In this document: piece after piece, positions 25,803 to 34,726 of the stretch
Layout of the letters: every line of letters begins with the position of its first letter
Numbering within the stretch: position 1 is the first letter of the stretch
From: Rhizobiaceae bacterium
Lineage (GTDB): Bacteria > Pseudomonadota > Alphaproteobacteria > Rhizobiales > Rhizobiaceae
Assembly (NCBI GenBank): GCA_029212415.1
Contig: JARGOF010000013.1
Coordinates: forward strand, 62,001 to 126,000
Reading direction: 5' to 3'
Length of the DNA: 64,000 bases
Position numbers and translations under genes: made by a program
Notes under the pieces: generated by a model
The model's input: the letters and a program-made list of their open reading frames with translations, nothing else
Told to the model about the DNA's origin: nothing
The model's database searches: none

Positions 25803-28456
25803 GTTCCACCTGCCGGACCACCTGCCCCTATTGCGGGGTTGGATGCGGGGTGCTGGCAACGCCGACACCGGACGGTAGCGTAAAGATAGAAGGCGACCCG
25901 GATCATCCGGCCAATTTCGGACGTCTGTGTTCCAAGGGGTCGGCGCTCGGCCAGACACTGGATATGGAAGGTCGGCTGCTTTACCCGGAGATTCACGGGG
26001 AACGGGCAAGCTGGGATGCATCTCTGGATCTGGTCGCTCAAAAGTTCGGTGATGCGATCCGCGAACACGGACCCGATTCCGTCGCCTTTTATGTTTCCGG
26101 GCAATTGCTGAGCGAAGACTATTACGTTGCCAACAAGCTGATGAAGGGTTTTATCGGTTCGGCCAATATCGACACGAATTCTCGCCTGTGCATGTCATCC
26201 AGCGTTGCAGGTCATCTGCGCGCCTTCGGCTCGGACACGGTTCCCGGCAATTACAAAGATCTTGAACTGGCTGACCTGATCGTCCTAGTGGGCTCGAATC
26301 TCGCCTGGTGCCATCCGGTGCTTTACCAGCGCATTGAGGCGGCCAAAAAAGCCCGGCCGGAGATGAAAGTCGTGCTTATCGACCCCCGCCGCACCATGAC
26401 CGCGCAACTGGCCGACATGCATCTGGCCATCAGGCCGGACGGCGACACCGCTCTGTTTGCCGGATTGTTTGCCCATCTTGTTGCCTCGGAGCGGATTGAT
26501 CATTCCTATCTGGATCATCACACCAGCGGTTTCGATGCAGCCCTTGAAGCGGCTGTCACCCTGCCCATGGAAGAACTGGTGCAGCAGACCGGCCTCAGCG
26601 CGCAGCAACTGACGCAATTCTATCACCTGTTCGCAAATACCGAGAAAACCGTCACGGCCTATAGCCAGGGCGTTAACCAGTCGATCTGCGGCACGGACAA
26701 GGTCAATGCCATCATCAATTGCCACCTGGCCACGGGCCGGATCGGCAGGCCCGGAATGGGGCCCCTTTCGCTGACCGGCCAGCCCAATGCCATGGGCGGG
26801 CGCGAGGTGGGCGGCCTTGCCAACATGCTGGCCTGCCATTTGGATCTTGGCAACCAGAAACATCGGGATCTGGTTCAGGACTTCTGGAACGCGCCTTTCA
26901 TGGCCACAAAGCCCGGCCTCAAGGCCGTCGAACTGTTTGAAGCGGTCGCCGATGGTCGCATCAAGGCCATCTGGATCATGGCGACCAATCCGGTCGACAG
27001 CCTGCCGGATGCCGGCGCCGTGGAAGAGGCCATCAGCAATTGCCCCTTTGTCGTTGTCTCCGATATCATGGCGCAGACCGATACCGTGCGCCATGCCCAT
27101 GTGAAACTGCCCTCTGCGGGCTGGGGCGAAAAGGACGGTACGGTTACCAATTCCGAGCGCCGCATATCGCGGCAACGCAACTTCCTGCCTCTTCCCGGAG
27201 AGGCAAGGCCGGACTGGTGGCAGATGGCGGAAGTGTCAAAACGCCTGGGATTTGACGCGGCCTTTTCTTTCACCGGACCGGATCAGATTTTCCGCGAATT
27301 TGCGTCCCTTTCGGCGCAGGGAAATGCTGGAACGCGCGATTTCGATATCGGCGCTCATGGCCGCATCAGCGCGGAAACCTATCAGGGGCTCGAACCTTTC
27401 CAGTGGCCACAGCGCGAAGGAGACATGCCCGGTGAGACCCGTTTCTTCGCAAAGGGTCGCTTCTATACGCCGGATGGAAGAGCCCGCCTTGTGGCAGTGG
27501 AAACAAAGCGCGCTGACATCGTCGAACTGGCCTATCCGTTGCGCCTGAATACCGGGCGGGTGCGCGACCATTGGCACACGATGACACGCACGGCGAAAAG
27601 CCCGCGACTGTCGGCTCACATGGCTGAGCCCTTTTGCGAAATGCACCCGCAGGACGCCGAACGGCTGGACCTCGGCCAGGCCGATATCGTCGATGTGGAC
27701 AGTGCCCATGGCACCATTCGCGTGCGCGTCCTGATCACTTCGCGCCAGCAGCGCGGCTCAATATTCGCGCCGATTCACTGGACAGATCAGTTTGCGTCCA
27801 ATGCACGGGTGGACAAGCTGGTGGCGCCGCGAACAGACCCGATCTCGGGCCAGCCGGCCTCGAAGAACGTTCCCGCCCTGGTCCGGCCATTCGCGGCGAG
27901 CCATTACGGCTTTGCCATTTGCCGGACATTGCCGGAACAGATGGAAGCGGCCTATTGGGCCAGGGCAAGATGTGCCGGAGGTTGGCGTGTCGAACTGGCC
28001 TTTGACGATGCCGATATGACAACGAAGGATCTTGTTCAAAGGGCACTTGGCCTTTCCATCGAGGCGGCCAGCGTTTCCTATGAGGACGACAGAAGCGGAC
28101 AACAGCGCTTTGCATGGTTTGAAGGCCCGCATTTGCAGGCGGCCATATTCCTGGCAAGAACACCCGTTGAAGTCTCCCGCGCCTGGGCAAGCGAATTGCT
28201 TGCAACGCGGCATGAAAATCCCCTTGAGCGCTTTCGTCTTGTTGCCGGAAGGCCCGGACAGGATGTGCCCGATCGCGGCGCCATCGTCTGTTCGTGTTTC
28301 GCGGTCGGGGTCAATGAGATCGCCCTGGCCGTCGGTGCTGGCTGCATCAGTGTCGAGGCCATCGGAAAACGTCTGAACGCGGGCACAAATTGCGGCTCCT
28401 GCAGATCTGAAATCAGTGGAATCATCAATGAACACCGTATCCTTGCTGCCGAGTGA
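25799..28456 (+). CDS. nasA: assimilatory nitrate reductase catalytic subunit
   Basis: An 885-aa molybdopterin enzyme that reduces nitrate to nitrite in the cytoplasm. The N-terminal 4Fe-4S motif (CPYCGVGCGV, then CSKG) and the Mo-bis-MGD domains are present; LCMSSSVAGH carries the Cys expected to ligate Mo. The C-terminus has a BFD-like [2Fe-2S] site (CSCFAVGVNE, then NCGSCRSEI), as in NasA types that receive electrons from a ferredoxin-like partner. There is no Tat signal. It overlaps nirD by four bases and cysG by about 29. Confidence 0.93.
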   Translation: MSSTCRTTCPYCGVGCGVLATPTPDGSVKIEGDPDHPANFGRLCSKGSALGQTLDMEGRLLYPEIHGERASWDASLDLVAQKFGDAIREHGPDSVAFYVSGQLLSEDYYVANKLMKGFIGSANIDTNSRLCMSSSVAGHLRAFGSDTVPGNYKDLELADLIVLVGSNLAWCHPVLYQRIEAAKKARPEMKVVLIDPRRTMTAQLADMHLAIRPDGDTALFAGLFAHLVASERIDHSYLDHHTSGFDAALEAAVTLPMEELVQQTGLSAQQLTQFYHLFANTEKTVTAYSQGVNQSICGTDKVNAIINCHLATGRIGRPGMGPLSLTGQPNAMGGREVGGLANMLACHLDLGNQKHRDLVQDFWNAPFMATKPGLKAVELFEAVADGRIKAIWIMATNPVDSLPDAGAVEEAISNCPFVVVSDIMAQTDTVRHAHVKLPSAGWGEKDGTVTNSERRISRQRNFLPLPGEARPDWWQMAEVSKRLGFDAAFSFTGPDQIFREFASLSAQGNAGTRDFDIGAHGRISAETYQGLEPFQWPQREGDMPGETRFFAKGRFYTPDGRARLVAVETKRADIVELAYPLRLNTGRVRDHWHTMTRTAKSPRLSAHMAEPFCEMHPQDAERLDLGQADIVDVDSAHGTIRVRVLITSRQQRGSIFAPIHWTDQFASNARVDKLVAPRTDPISGQPASKNVPALVRPFAASHYGFAICRTLPEQMEAAYWARARCAGGWRVELAFDDADMTTKDLVQRALGLSIEAASVSYEDDRSGQQRFAWFEGPHLQAAIFLARTPVEVSRAWASELLATRHENPLERFRLVAGRPGQDVPDRGAIVCSCFAVGVNEIALAVGAGCISVEAIGKRLNAGTNCGSCRSEISGIINEHRILAAE

Positions 28457-29609
28457 ACGAACGACACGCAAAGCCCGCCAGAGGCATTCCCAACGCGTCG
28501 GCGAACTGGCGGTCCTGCCTGTCTTTTTCAAGTTGAAGGCCAGAAAGATCGTGCTGGCGGGCGGCACCGAAGCGGCTGCCTGGAAGGCCGAATTGCTGGC
28601 CGCCAGCGGCGCCAGGGTGCATGTCTATGCCGAAACACTGTCCCCCGAATTTAAAGAGATCATTGCGGCCGGAAAACCCGGGCAATATGTCCATCATGCC
28701 CGCCAATGGGGGCCTGATAGTCTCGAAGGCGCTGAACTGGCGCTGGCCGATGCTGAAAATGATGATGAGGCAGAGGCTTTCTTCACGGCGGCCAGAGCCT
28801 GCGGCCTTCCGGTCAATGTGATCGACAGGCCTGCCTTTTGCAGCTTTCAGTTCGGCAGCATCGTCAACCGCTCACCGGCGATCATCGCCATATCAACCGA
28901 CGGCGCGGCGCCGATCCTCGGACAGGCCATCCGCCGCCGCATTGAGGTGTTGTTGCCGCCTGCCCTGCAGGATTGGGCGCGCCTTGCCGCAAAGTTGCGC
29001 AGCAGCATCAATCAAAGGCTGAAACCCGGCCCGCAGCGACGGGCCTTCTGGGAGCGGTTCGTCGACAGGGCATTTGCCAGGGCGCCGGATCATAAAGCCG
29101 AAGCAGCATTGCTTGGCGATGTGGAAATGATCCGCACCGCCCCATCGCATCAAGGCGGCAAGGTGACGTTCGTCGGCGCCGGACCGGGTGATGCCGAACT
29201 GCTGACCCTGAAAGCCGTCCGTGCACTGCAGGCAGCCGATGTCATCCTGTTTGACGATCTGGTTTCAGGCGACGTTCTGGAACTTGCCCGGCGCGAGGCA
29301 AAACGTTTGCTGGTGGGCGAAGGCAAGGAATGTGAAACCAACGAGATGATGATCAGCCTCGTCAAGGGCGGCAAGAATGTCGTCCGGTTGAAATCCGGCG
29401 ACCCCATGACGTGTTGCCAGGCAGCCGATGAAATTGCACGGTTGGAAGCCCGGAATATTGCGGTGGGCCTGGTGCCGGGAATTGCAATGGAGCCAGTTGC
29501 AACAACAACGACGGGCATTGGGTCCAACGGCCTCGTAGGAGGCCCATCAAGCGTCAATGCCCGAGGCCAGTATTCGGCAAAACACATACACCAGACACGG
29601 CAACATTGA
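28428..29609 (+). CDS. cysG: siroheme synthase CysG, truncated in the methyltransferase domain
   Basis: A 393-aa protein. The N-terminal precorrin-2 dehydrogenase/ferrochelatase part is complete (FFKLKARKIVLAGGTEAAAWK; STDGAAPILGQAIRRRIE). The methyltransferase part begins normally (VTFVGAGPGDAELLTLKAVR; VVRLKSGDP) but loses similarity after LVPGIA near residue 350. About 110 residues of the usual SUMT domain are missing and are replaced by an unrelated tail ending at 29609. GDP is followed by MTCC instead of the usual F(I/V)FGR. The first two activities may survive; uroporphyrinogen methylation probably does not. ATG at 28428 was chosen over GTG 28416. Confidence 0.8.
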   Translation: MNTVSLLPSERTTRKARQRHSQRVGELAVLPVFFKLKARKIVLAGGTEAAAWKAELLAASGARVHVYAETLSPEFKEIIAAGKPGQYVHHARQWGPDSLEGAELALADAENDDEAEAFFTAARACGLPVNVIDRPAFCSFQFGSIVNRSPAIIAISTDGAAPILGQAIRRRIEVLLPPALQDWARLAAKLRSSINQRLKPGPQRRAFWERFVDRAFARAPDHKAEAALLGDVEMIRTAPSHQGGKVTFVGAGPGDAELLTLKAVRALQAADVILFDDLVSGDVLELARREAKRLLVGEGKECETNEMMISLVKGGKNVVRLKSGDPMTCCQAADEIARLEARNIAVGLVPGIAMEPVATTTTGIGSNGLVGGPSSVNARGQYSAKHIHQTRQH

Positions 29610-29640
29610 AGCCAGCCGGCTGCTTGCCAAAAGCCCGTTT

Positions 29641-30057
29641 CTAATTCCGAACATTGGTACCGGCAGCGTGCAGGGTCAGCCCCACAGATTCCAGCAATGT
29701 CGCCGACGGATTGATTGCCGAAATCTGCTTGCAGGCATCAAGGCCCCGGAAATTGGTGCAGAAGCACAGGACCGTGTCGCAGCCCTAATCCAGACAGGAA
29801 CGCACCAGATCCGCGATCCGCTCGGGCGACACGTCCGCCATGTCGCGGCTTCGATCCAGTTCGAGGCAGTGATTCACCTTTGTGGCCACCCCTTCGCCTG
29901 CGAAATTTTGCACAATCGCCTCATGCACATCTGTTCGAAATGGCTTTATCAGGCCTAAGCGGACAGCGTTTGCCTTGCGCAGGGCTTCAAGCGCCAGCAG
30001 CGTGGTGCAAGTTCCGCCCGCTCTGTGGCCCGTGTTCTGGGTCCTTACCGACGCCAT
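29641..30057 (-). pseudogene. Asp/Glu racemase / maleate isomerase family remnant
   Basis: On the minus strand, reading from the right, TTLLALEALRKANAVRLGLI and later DVSPERIADLVRSCLD match this family. An in-frame TAG (29785-29787) interrupts it, then the same frame continues with GCDTVLCFCTNFRGLDA, which carries the catalytic Cys motif, to a stop at 29641. The N-terminal part (about 90 residues) is missing. The right boundary is approximate, since coding similarity starts near 30025. The gene is dead by both truncation and the nonsense codon. Confidence 0.65.
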
Positions 30058-30255
30058 ATCACCTACCAGCCCGGTCGCATGGAAAGTTCACTGAGCGAAC
30101 ATGAGGCCTTTGTCAAAGCCATCGTGGCGGGCAATGGCAATGCCGCCGCCGACCAGATGCGTACACACGTGAACGCCCTTGCAAACAGGCTGTCGGATTT
30201 CCTCTATTTTCTCAACCGCACCGGCCGCAGCCAGATCATCGCCTCAGGGCAGTGA
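30025..30255 (+). pseudogene. GntR-family regulator remnant (FCD domain end)
   Basis: A 76-aa ORF from GTG. MESSLSEHEAFVKAIVAGNG followed by AAADQMRTHVNALANRLSD matches the C-terminal helices of FCD-type GntR regulators. The DNA-binding half is absent. It begins where the minus-strand racemase remnant loses its 5' end, so both were probably cut by the same deletion. Confidence 0.6.
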
Positions 30256-30283
30256 GGCCGGTCAGAAGGCCGATTTGAAGGAA

Positions 30284-30348
30284 GCAAAGCGACACTCCCC
30301 CTGGAGCAGCTCTGGTATCTGTCGGTGAACGGTTACGCCCGCCTTTGC
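30284..30348 (+). ncRNA. candidate molybdenum/tungsten-cofactor riboswitch
   Basis: GCAAAGCG (30284-30291) pairs with CGCCTTTGC (30340-30348) with one bulge, closing a compact structure. Inside are ACACTCC-CCCT-GGAG, a short stem, and GTCGGTGAACGGTTACGCC. These blocks resemble what I recall of the Moco RNA motif, and the downstream genes import tungstate. The element ends 35 bases before the ribosome-binding site of the cytochrome gene. The assignment is from memory of the motif and from context; no covariance search was run. Confidence 0.5.
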
Positions 30349-30397
30349 ATCGTGTTCAAAATTGGTCATCATGGGATTTCGCAGGGAGGAGTTCACC

Positions 30398-30784
30398 ATG
30401 GGGATCAAGGCTTATCTGCTTTTCTTGTTCATTGTGCCGGGGGGTAGTGTCGCAAGCCTGGCACAGGATGCCGCGCCGCTGGTTGCAGCGGGTGCGAAGA
30501 TCGCGGCTGTTCACTGCGCGCGCTGCCATGTTGTTGACGAGGTCAATGTTTTTGGCGGCATTTCTTCCACGCCCTCCTTTCCGCTTCTGGTCAAGGCGCT
30601 TGTCGATTGGGAAGACCGGTTTCAGAGTTTTCACACCCGCCCGCCCCACCCGGCTGTGATCCGCTTCGAGGGTGAAGTGTCTGCGCCCGATAAACCTGTG
30701 TCCATTGTCCCGGTCGAGTTGAACTATTCCGACATTGAAGCCATTGTGGCCTACGCCCGTTCGCTCAAGAAAACAGAACAATAA
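30398..30784 (+). CDS. small periplasmic c-type cytochrome
   Basis: A 128-aa protein with a signal peptide (YLLFLFIVPGGSVASLAQ) and one heme c site CARCH near residue 40, preceded by AAVH. SFPLLVKALVDWEDRFQSFH and the C-terminal helix YSDIEAIVAYARSLKK are class I cytochrome features. ATG at 30398 has GGAGG 10 bases upstream. It precedes the tungstate importer by 14 bases, so it is probably in the same transcript. It may transfer electrons for the formate dehydrogenase downstream, but that is inference. Confidence 0.8.
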   Translation: MGIKAYLLFLFIVPGGSVASLAQDAAPLVAAGAKIAAVHCARCHVVDEVNVFGGISSTPSFPLLVKALVDWEDRFQSFHTRPPHPAVIRFEGEVSAPDKPVSIVPVELNYSDIEAIVAYARSLKKTEQ

Positions 30785-30798
30785 GATCAAGGGACCGC

Positions 30799-31503
30799 AT
30801 GCGTGATTTATGGCAGGGGATGATCGAGGCTTTCTGGCTGATTGCCTCCTTCAATGCCGATCTTTATGAAATTGTCCTGCGATCATTGCAGGTTACCGTT
30901 ACGGCGGTGATCATTGCCTCGGCTATCGCCCTGCCCCTTGGCGCCGCTTTGGCGGTCAACCGGTTTCGCTATCGCAGGGCCACCATTTCGCTGCTCAATG
31001 CATTGATGGGTCTGCCGCCTGTTGTCGTGGGCCTCTTCGTTTATATCCTGCTGTCACGATCCGGGCCGTTTGGCGTTCTTGGTCTGCTGTTCACCCCGAC
31101 CGCAATGATCATCGCCCAGATCATCATCATAACACCGCTGATCGCGTCCATCGCCCATCAGGCCATTCGTGACCTGTGGGCCACCTACCACGACCTGCTG
31201 ATCTCGTTGAACACGACAAAATGGCAGCGCATGCGCACGCTGATATGGGACGCGCGCCGCTCGCTGATCACCGCATCGCTGGCCGGATTTGGCCGGGCGA
31301 TCGGCGAGGTCGGCGCCATCATGATTGTCGGCGGCAATATCGATCACCTGACGCGGGTGCTGACAACGGCCATAGCGCTGGAAACCGGCAAGGGTGATTT
31401 CTCACTGGCCCTTGGCCTCGGCTTTATCCTGATCGCCCTTGCCATTGCGGTCAATATGGCCATTCACGCCATTTCGCGCACCGAGAGGGCCAGCACATGG
31501 TAG
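30799..31503 (+). CDS. tupB: tungstate ABC transporter permease TupB
   Basis: A 234-aa inner-membrane permease. It has five or so membrane segments and the conserved ATPase-contact loop ending in GFGRAIGEVGAIMIVGGNI, typical of molybdate/tungstate-class permeases. It belongs to the tupB-tupC-tupA set here and overlaps tupC by 7 bases. Specificity for tungstate is taken from TupA and from the operon. Confidence 0.85.
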   Translation: MRDLWQGMIEAFWLIASFNADLYEIVLRSLQVTVTAVIIASAIALPLGAALAVNRFRYRRATISLLNALMGLPPVVVGLFVYILLSRSGPFGVLGLLFTPTAMIIAQIIIITPLIASIAHQAIRDLWATYHDLLISLNTTKWQRMRTLIWDARRSLITASLAGFGRAIGEVGAIMIVGGNIDHLTRVLTTAIALETGKGDFSLALGLGFILIALAIAVNMAIHAISRTERASTW

Positions 31504-32213
31504 CCTCCATTCTGCCGCTCACCTTGAAAGACGCGACCGTGCGCAAGGGTGGCAAGACCATCATCGGTCCGATGAGCGCAACCATCGACTCCACGGGTTT
31601 CACCATTTTCATGGGCCCCAACGGATCGGGCAAGACCACCTTGCTGCGGCTCATGCACGGTCTGGAACATCCGCGTGGCGGCAGCGTCACATGGCAATTG
31701 CCGGCCGCGCAGGCGCGGGCCAGACAGGCCTTTGTATTCCAGACGCCGGTGATGATGCGCCGCACGGTGGTGGAAAACATCGCCTATCCGCTTCGCGTGC
31801 GGGGCGAGGTGAAAAACCGGGCGCTGGCGCAGGCGGCTCAATGGGCGGACACCATCGGTCTTGGCGATGCACTGGAGCAAAATGCCGAGGTGCTTTCGGG
31901 CGGCGAGAAGCAGAAACTGGCCGTCGCCCGCGCGCTGATCGTCCAACCGGAGGTGCTGTTTCTCGACGAGCCAACGGCCAATCTGGATGGCAAGGCGACG
32001 CGGGAAATCGAAGGTCTATTGCTGGCGGCACAGGCTGACGGGGTGCGCATTCTCATGGCGACCCATCATCTTGGCCAGGCGCGCCGTCTTGCGAGTGACA
32101 TCATTTTTTTATATCAAGGACAGGTACACGAGCGTGCAACGGCGGAGGCATTTTTCAACACACCAAAAACGCCGGAATCCAAATTATTTTTATCAGGAGA
32201 CATCGTCGAATGA
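31497..32213 (+). CDS. tupC: tungstate ABC transporter ATP-binding protein TupC
   Basis: A 238-aa ATPase with Walker A GPNGSGKTT, signature LSGGEKQK and Walker B VLFLDEPTANLD, followed by the switch His in MATHH. The length is normal for TupC. It overlaps tupB by 7 bases and tupA by 4, so the three are translationally coupled. Confidence 0.87.
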   Translation: MVASILPLTLKDATVRKGGKTIIGPMSATIDSTGFTIFMGPNGSGKTTLLRLMHGLEHPRGGSVTWQLPAAQARARQAFVFQTPVMMRRTVVENIAYPLRVRGEVKNRALAQAAQWADTIGLGDALEQNAEVLSGGEKQKLAVARALIVQPEVLFLDEPTANLDGKATREIEGLLLAAQADGVRILMATHHLGQARRLASDIIFLYQGQVHERATAEAFFNTPKTPESKLFLSGDIVE

Positions 32214-33034
32214 GATATATTTCCTCCCTCATGGGGCTTGTTTTTTTAACGGCCTTCAGCACCGCCGCTCTGGCTGATGACATCAAGGTTGCGGTCACGA
32301 CATCATTCCACAACTCGGGTCTGTCTGACATTCTGTTGCCGGAAATCAAGAAGGATCTCGGCCTTGATGTGCACCTTCTCGTGGTGGGAACAGGCCAGGC
32401 GCTCAAACTCGGCCGCGCAGGCGATGTCGATGCCATTCTGGTTCATTCCAGAAATGCCGAAGACACATTTGTCGCCGAAGGCTTCGGCACCCACAGACGT
32501 GAAATCATGTACAATGATTTTGTCATCGTCGGCCCCGGCAGCGATCCGGCCGGCATTTCGACAGCCGGCAAAGCCAATGAGGCGCTGGCCAAAATTGCCG
32601 ACGCCGAGGTCATCTTTGTCAGCCGCGGCGATGACAGCGGAACCCATCGCAAGGAAACCGCACTGTGGCAAACCGCTGGCCAGAACCCCGAAAGCTTTAA
32701 TGTGAGCTGGTACCGCGAAGCAGGCGCGGGCATGGGCGCAACGCTGAACACAGCTGTCGGCATGGATGCCTATGTCATTTCCGATCGCGCCAGCTGGCTG
32801 AAATTCAAGAACAAGGGCGATTCGAAAATACTTTTTTCCGGCGACCCGGTTCTTTTCAACCAATACGCCTATCTGCCGATCAGCAAGGAAAAACACGCCC
32901 ACGTCAAGGACGAGCTTGCGCTGCAGCTGGAAGAATGGCTGGTGAGCAAAAAAGCCCAGGACATCATCGGATCCTATACCATCGGTGGTGAGACCCTGTT
33001 CACACCCAACGCCAATGCCAGTGGCGGCACTTAA
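32210..33034 (+). CDS. tupA: tungstate-binding protein TupA
   Basis: A 274-aa periplasmic protein with a signal peptide ending ALA. The mature start VAVTTSFHNSGLSDILLPEI, then VVGTGQALKLGRAGDVDAIL and EIMYNDFVIVGPGSDPAGI, are hallmark TupA sequences; TupA binds tungstate with very high preference over molybdate. The usual TTTS pattern reads TTSFHNSG here. The tungsten link fits the formate dehydrogenase operon 10 kb downstream. A perfect 12-bp hairpin follows the gene. Confidence 0.9.
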   Translation: MRYISSLMGLVFLTAFSTAALADDIKVAVTTSFHNSGLSDILLPEIKKDLGLDVHLLVVGTGQALKLGRAGDVDAILVHSRNAEDTFVAEGFGTHRREIMYNDFVIVGPGSDPAGISTAGKANEALAKIADAEVIFVSRGDDSGTHRKETALWQTAGQNPESFNVSWYREAGAGMGATLNTAVGMDAYVISDRASWLKFKNKGDSKILFSGDPVLFNQYAYLPISKEKHAHVKDELALQLEEWLVSKKAQDIIGSYTIGGETLFTPNANASGGT

Positions 33035-33045
33035 CAGATCAATAT

Positions 33046-33080
33046 CGCAGAGCGTTTTCTGCTAGAGGAAACGCTCTGCG
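33046..33080. repeat. perfect 12-bp inverted repeat after tupA
   Basis: CGCAGAGCGTTT (33046-33057) and AAACGCTCTGCG (33069-33080) flank an 11-base loop. There is no long T-run, but the stem is strong enough to end or stabilise the tup transcript. The DUF3144-like gene starts 50 bases later. Confidence 0.55.
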
Positions 33081-33130
33081 GATCACCGCGACCCAAATTG
33101 ACCAGAGGCAATTCAAGCCAGGAACAGATC

Positions 33131-33430
33131 ATGGATGAACAGGGACACAAGCCAAACCGCAAGGAGCGGCGCACCGCCGAGGCCAGCGGCGGCATGACAG
33201 ATCGCCTGTTCCTCGAAATTGCCGATCGCTTTATTGATGTGGCCAATCGTGAGAACAGGACGGTGCAGGCAACCGACCTGCATATGGCCTTTCTTTATGC
33301 GGCAGCCCGCTACAATGCCCATGTGGCAAAGAATGTCGTCGCGGTTTCAGAGCATGAGCCCTATGTGGAAGAAATGACCAAAGCCTATCAGGAAATGCTG
33401 CGAAACCATCTGGCCGACCCACAGGTTTAA
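33131..33430 (+). CDS. DUF3144-like small protein
   Basis: A 99-aa soluble protein. RLFLEIADRFIDVANRENRT, then LHMAFLYAAARYNAHVAKNV and YQEMLRNHLAD, resemble DUF3144. A Lys/Arg-rich start (KPNRKERRTAE) precedes the domain. ATG at 33131 has CAGGA 9 bases upstream. It is convergent with DUF3306 of the FDH locus. Function is unknown. Confidence 0.6.
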   Translation: MDEQGHKPNRKERRTAEASGGMTDRLFLEIADRFIDVANRENRTVQATDLHMAFLYAAARYNAHVAKNVVAVSEHEPYVEEMTKAYQEMLRNHLADPQV

Positions 33431-33453
33431 ACCGCTTTTCGGGCCAAACAGGC

Positions 33454-34158
33454 CTACCCGTTGTCTTCCATCATCAAACGCCGTCGCAGTGATACCTTGC
33501 GCGCCGGTACAGGTTCGGCATCTTCCAGTTCCATTTCCGCAGGCCGGGCCGAATTGTCTGGCAGTTCGTTCAACACCGCGGCATCATCGCTGACTGGCAG
33601 CGGTGCTTCGCCATCTGTCAGGAGCGCCGTTTCATCTGGCTCCGCCAAAGCCTCTTCTCCGGCTTCAGGATCATCCACATCAACGCTCGCCACCGCTTTG
33701 TCTTCAGCCTCGCCTTCGGTAAATTCCTCGACGGCTTTCAGGTAACCACGACCGGCCTGCCAGGCTGATTTGAACGTCTTCATGATGAGATCGGGACTGC
33801 CAAAATCCTCACCGTAATCGACAAGTCCATCGACATTGGCGTAGACGGGATTGGAGCGCCAGAGCGCCGCCATGGCCTGTTTTTTCAAAAGCTTCGGCAC
33901 ACCTTCCTTGAGAAAGACCGAAAAATCCGAACGCTCGTCCAATGTCGTCAGATCAACGGCTTCTGCCGCTTGCCGGTTGGCGGCAAGTTGTGCCTCCAGA
34001 GCCGCAGCCTCGGCCGCCTGGCGTTCCACCTCCTGCGGGCTTGGTTGCGGCACGACCTCCTCGACCTCGACGGCCGGAACCGCATCGGCTTTTGCACTGG
34101 CGAGCTTCTGCCTCGACCAGCGGGATAAACGCCCTTGTGTTTTGTCTTCAGGTGGCAT
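33454..34158 (-). CDS. DUF3306 protein of the formate dehydrogenase locus
   Basis: A 234-aa protein. The N-terminus GRLSRWSRQKL is the DUF3306 signature; an Ala/Glu-rich helical linker and an acidic C-terminal half follow, with LKKQAMAALWRSNPVYANVDGLVDYGEDF as the conserved core. There is no signal peptide. The family is found beside formate dehydrogenases and has no known function. It follows the DUF3305 gene by 10 bases. Confidence 0.8.
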   Translation of the reverse strand: MPPEDKTQGRLSRWSRQKLASAKADAVPAVEVEEVVPQPSPQEVERQAAEAAALEAQLAANRQAAEAVDLTTLDERSDFSVFLKEGVPKLLKKQAMAALWRSNPVYANVDGLVDYGEDFGSPDLIMKTFKSAWQAGRGYLKAVEEFTEGEAEDKAVASVDVDDPEAGEEALAEPDETALLTDGEAPLPVSDDAAVLNELPDNSARPAEMELEDAEPVPARKVSLRRRLMMEDNG

Positions 34159-34168
34159 TTTCTATCCG

Positions 34169-34726
34169 TCAATGCTTTGTGTGTGTCTTGAAGATCGGCG
34201 TCTTGCCGAATTTCTGCTCCTCGGTATTCAGTCGATCCCGACGTCTCTTGATGAATTCCACATCGACATGGTGCTCTTCCACGAAGGCCTGGACAAAGGC
34301 TGCGACAGCCTCGGGCATCGCGATTTTCTCGATAATGTCATCTCCGGCATCGTGGTAATCCTGCGCTTCATAGGAAGAGGCGGTCACGATCAACGGAACA
34401 TATGGAAACTCGGAAGTCGCATCTTCATTTTCCTGCAGCACCACATAGAGTTCAGGTTGATCGAGCATCAGGTTCAGCCGCAATGCTTCCGTTTCCTTGC
34501 GATGCAATGTCAGGGGCAGAGTCGCGGCATGATATTGTGTAAAATCATCACCCGACACGAGAATTTCCCAGGACGCATCCTGCGATCCGTTCAGGAAAAC
34601 CGCCGTCGGCTTCCAGACCCAATCGGCCCAGGGATGGGATGATTTGCGTTTCTCGACAACAATGCCAAGCGGGATACTGACTTCTCGGTCAACGATGGAA
34701 CTTACAATAATGCGCCACTCCTTCAT
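34169..34726 (-). CDS. DUF3305 protein of the formate dehydrogenase locus
   Basis: A 185-aa protein of the DUF3305 family: it begins with a short hydrophobic strand, then PLGIVVEKRKSSHPWADWVW, ATLPLTLHRKETEALRLNL and LNTEEQKFGK. ATG at 34726 was chosen because the family pattern starts there; the ORF extends to 34966 through the divergent promoter region and into the next gene. It diverges from the multi-cluster ferredoxin gene, 136 bases away. It is paired with DUF3306, suggesting a joint role in FDH maturation. Confidence 0.8.
   Translation of the reverse strand: MKEWRIIVSSIVDREVSIPLGIVVEKRKSSHPWADWVWKPTAVFLNGSQDASWEILVSGDDFTQYHAATLPLTLHRKETEALRLNLMLDQPELYVVLQENEDATSEFPYVPLIVTASSYEAQDYHDAGDDIIEKIAMPEAVAAFVQAFVEEHHVDVEFIKRRRDRLNTEEQKFGKTPIFKTHTKH

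Noticed and set aside
26285-27175. 296-aa minus-strand ORF opposite nasA
   Set aside because: Antisense shadow of the nitrate reductase gene.
29557-29958. 133-aa plus-strand ORF after cysG
   Set aside because: No family match; it overlaps the minus-strand racemase remnant, which does have recognisable motifs.
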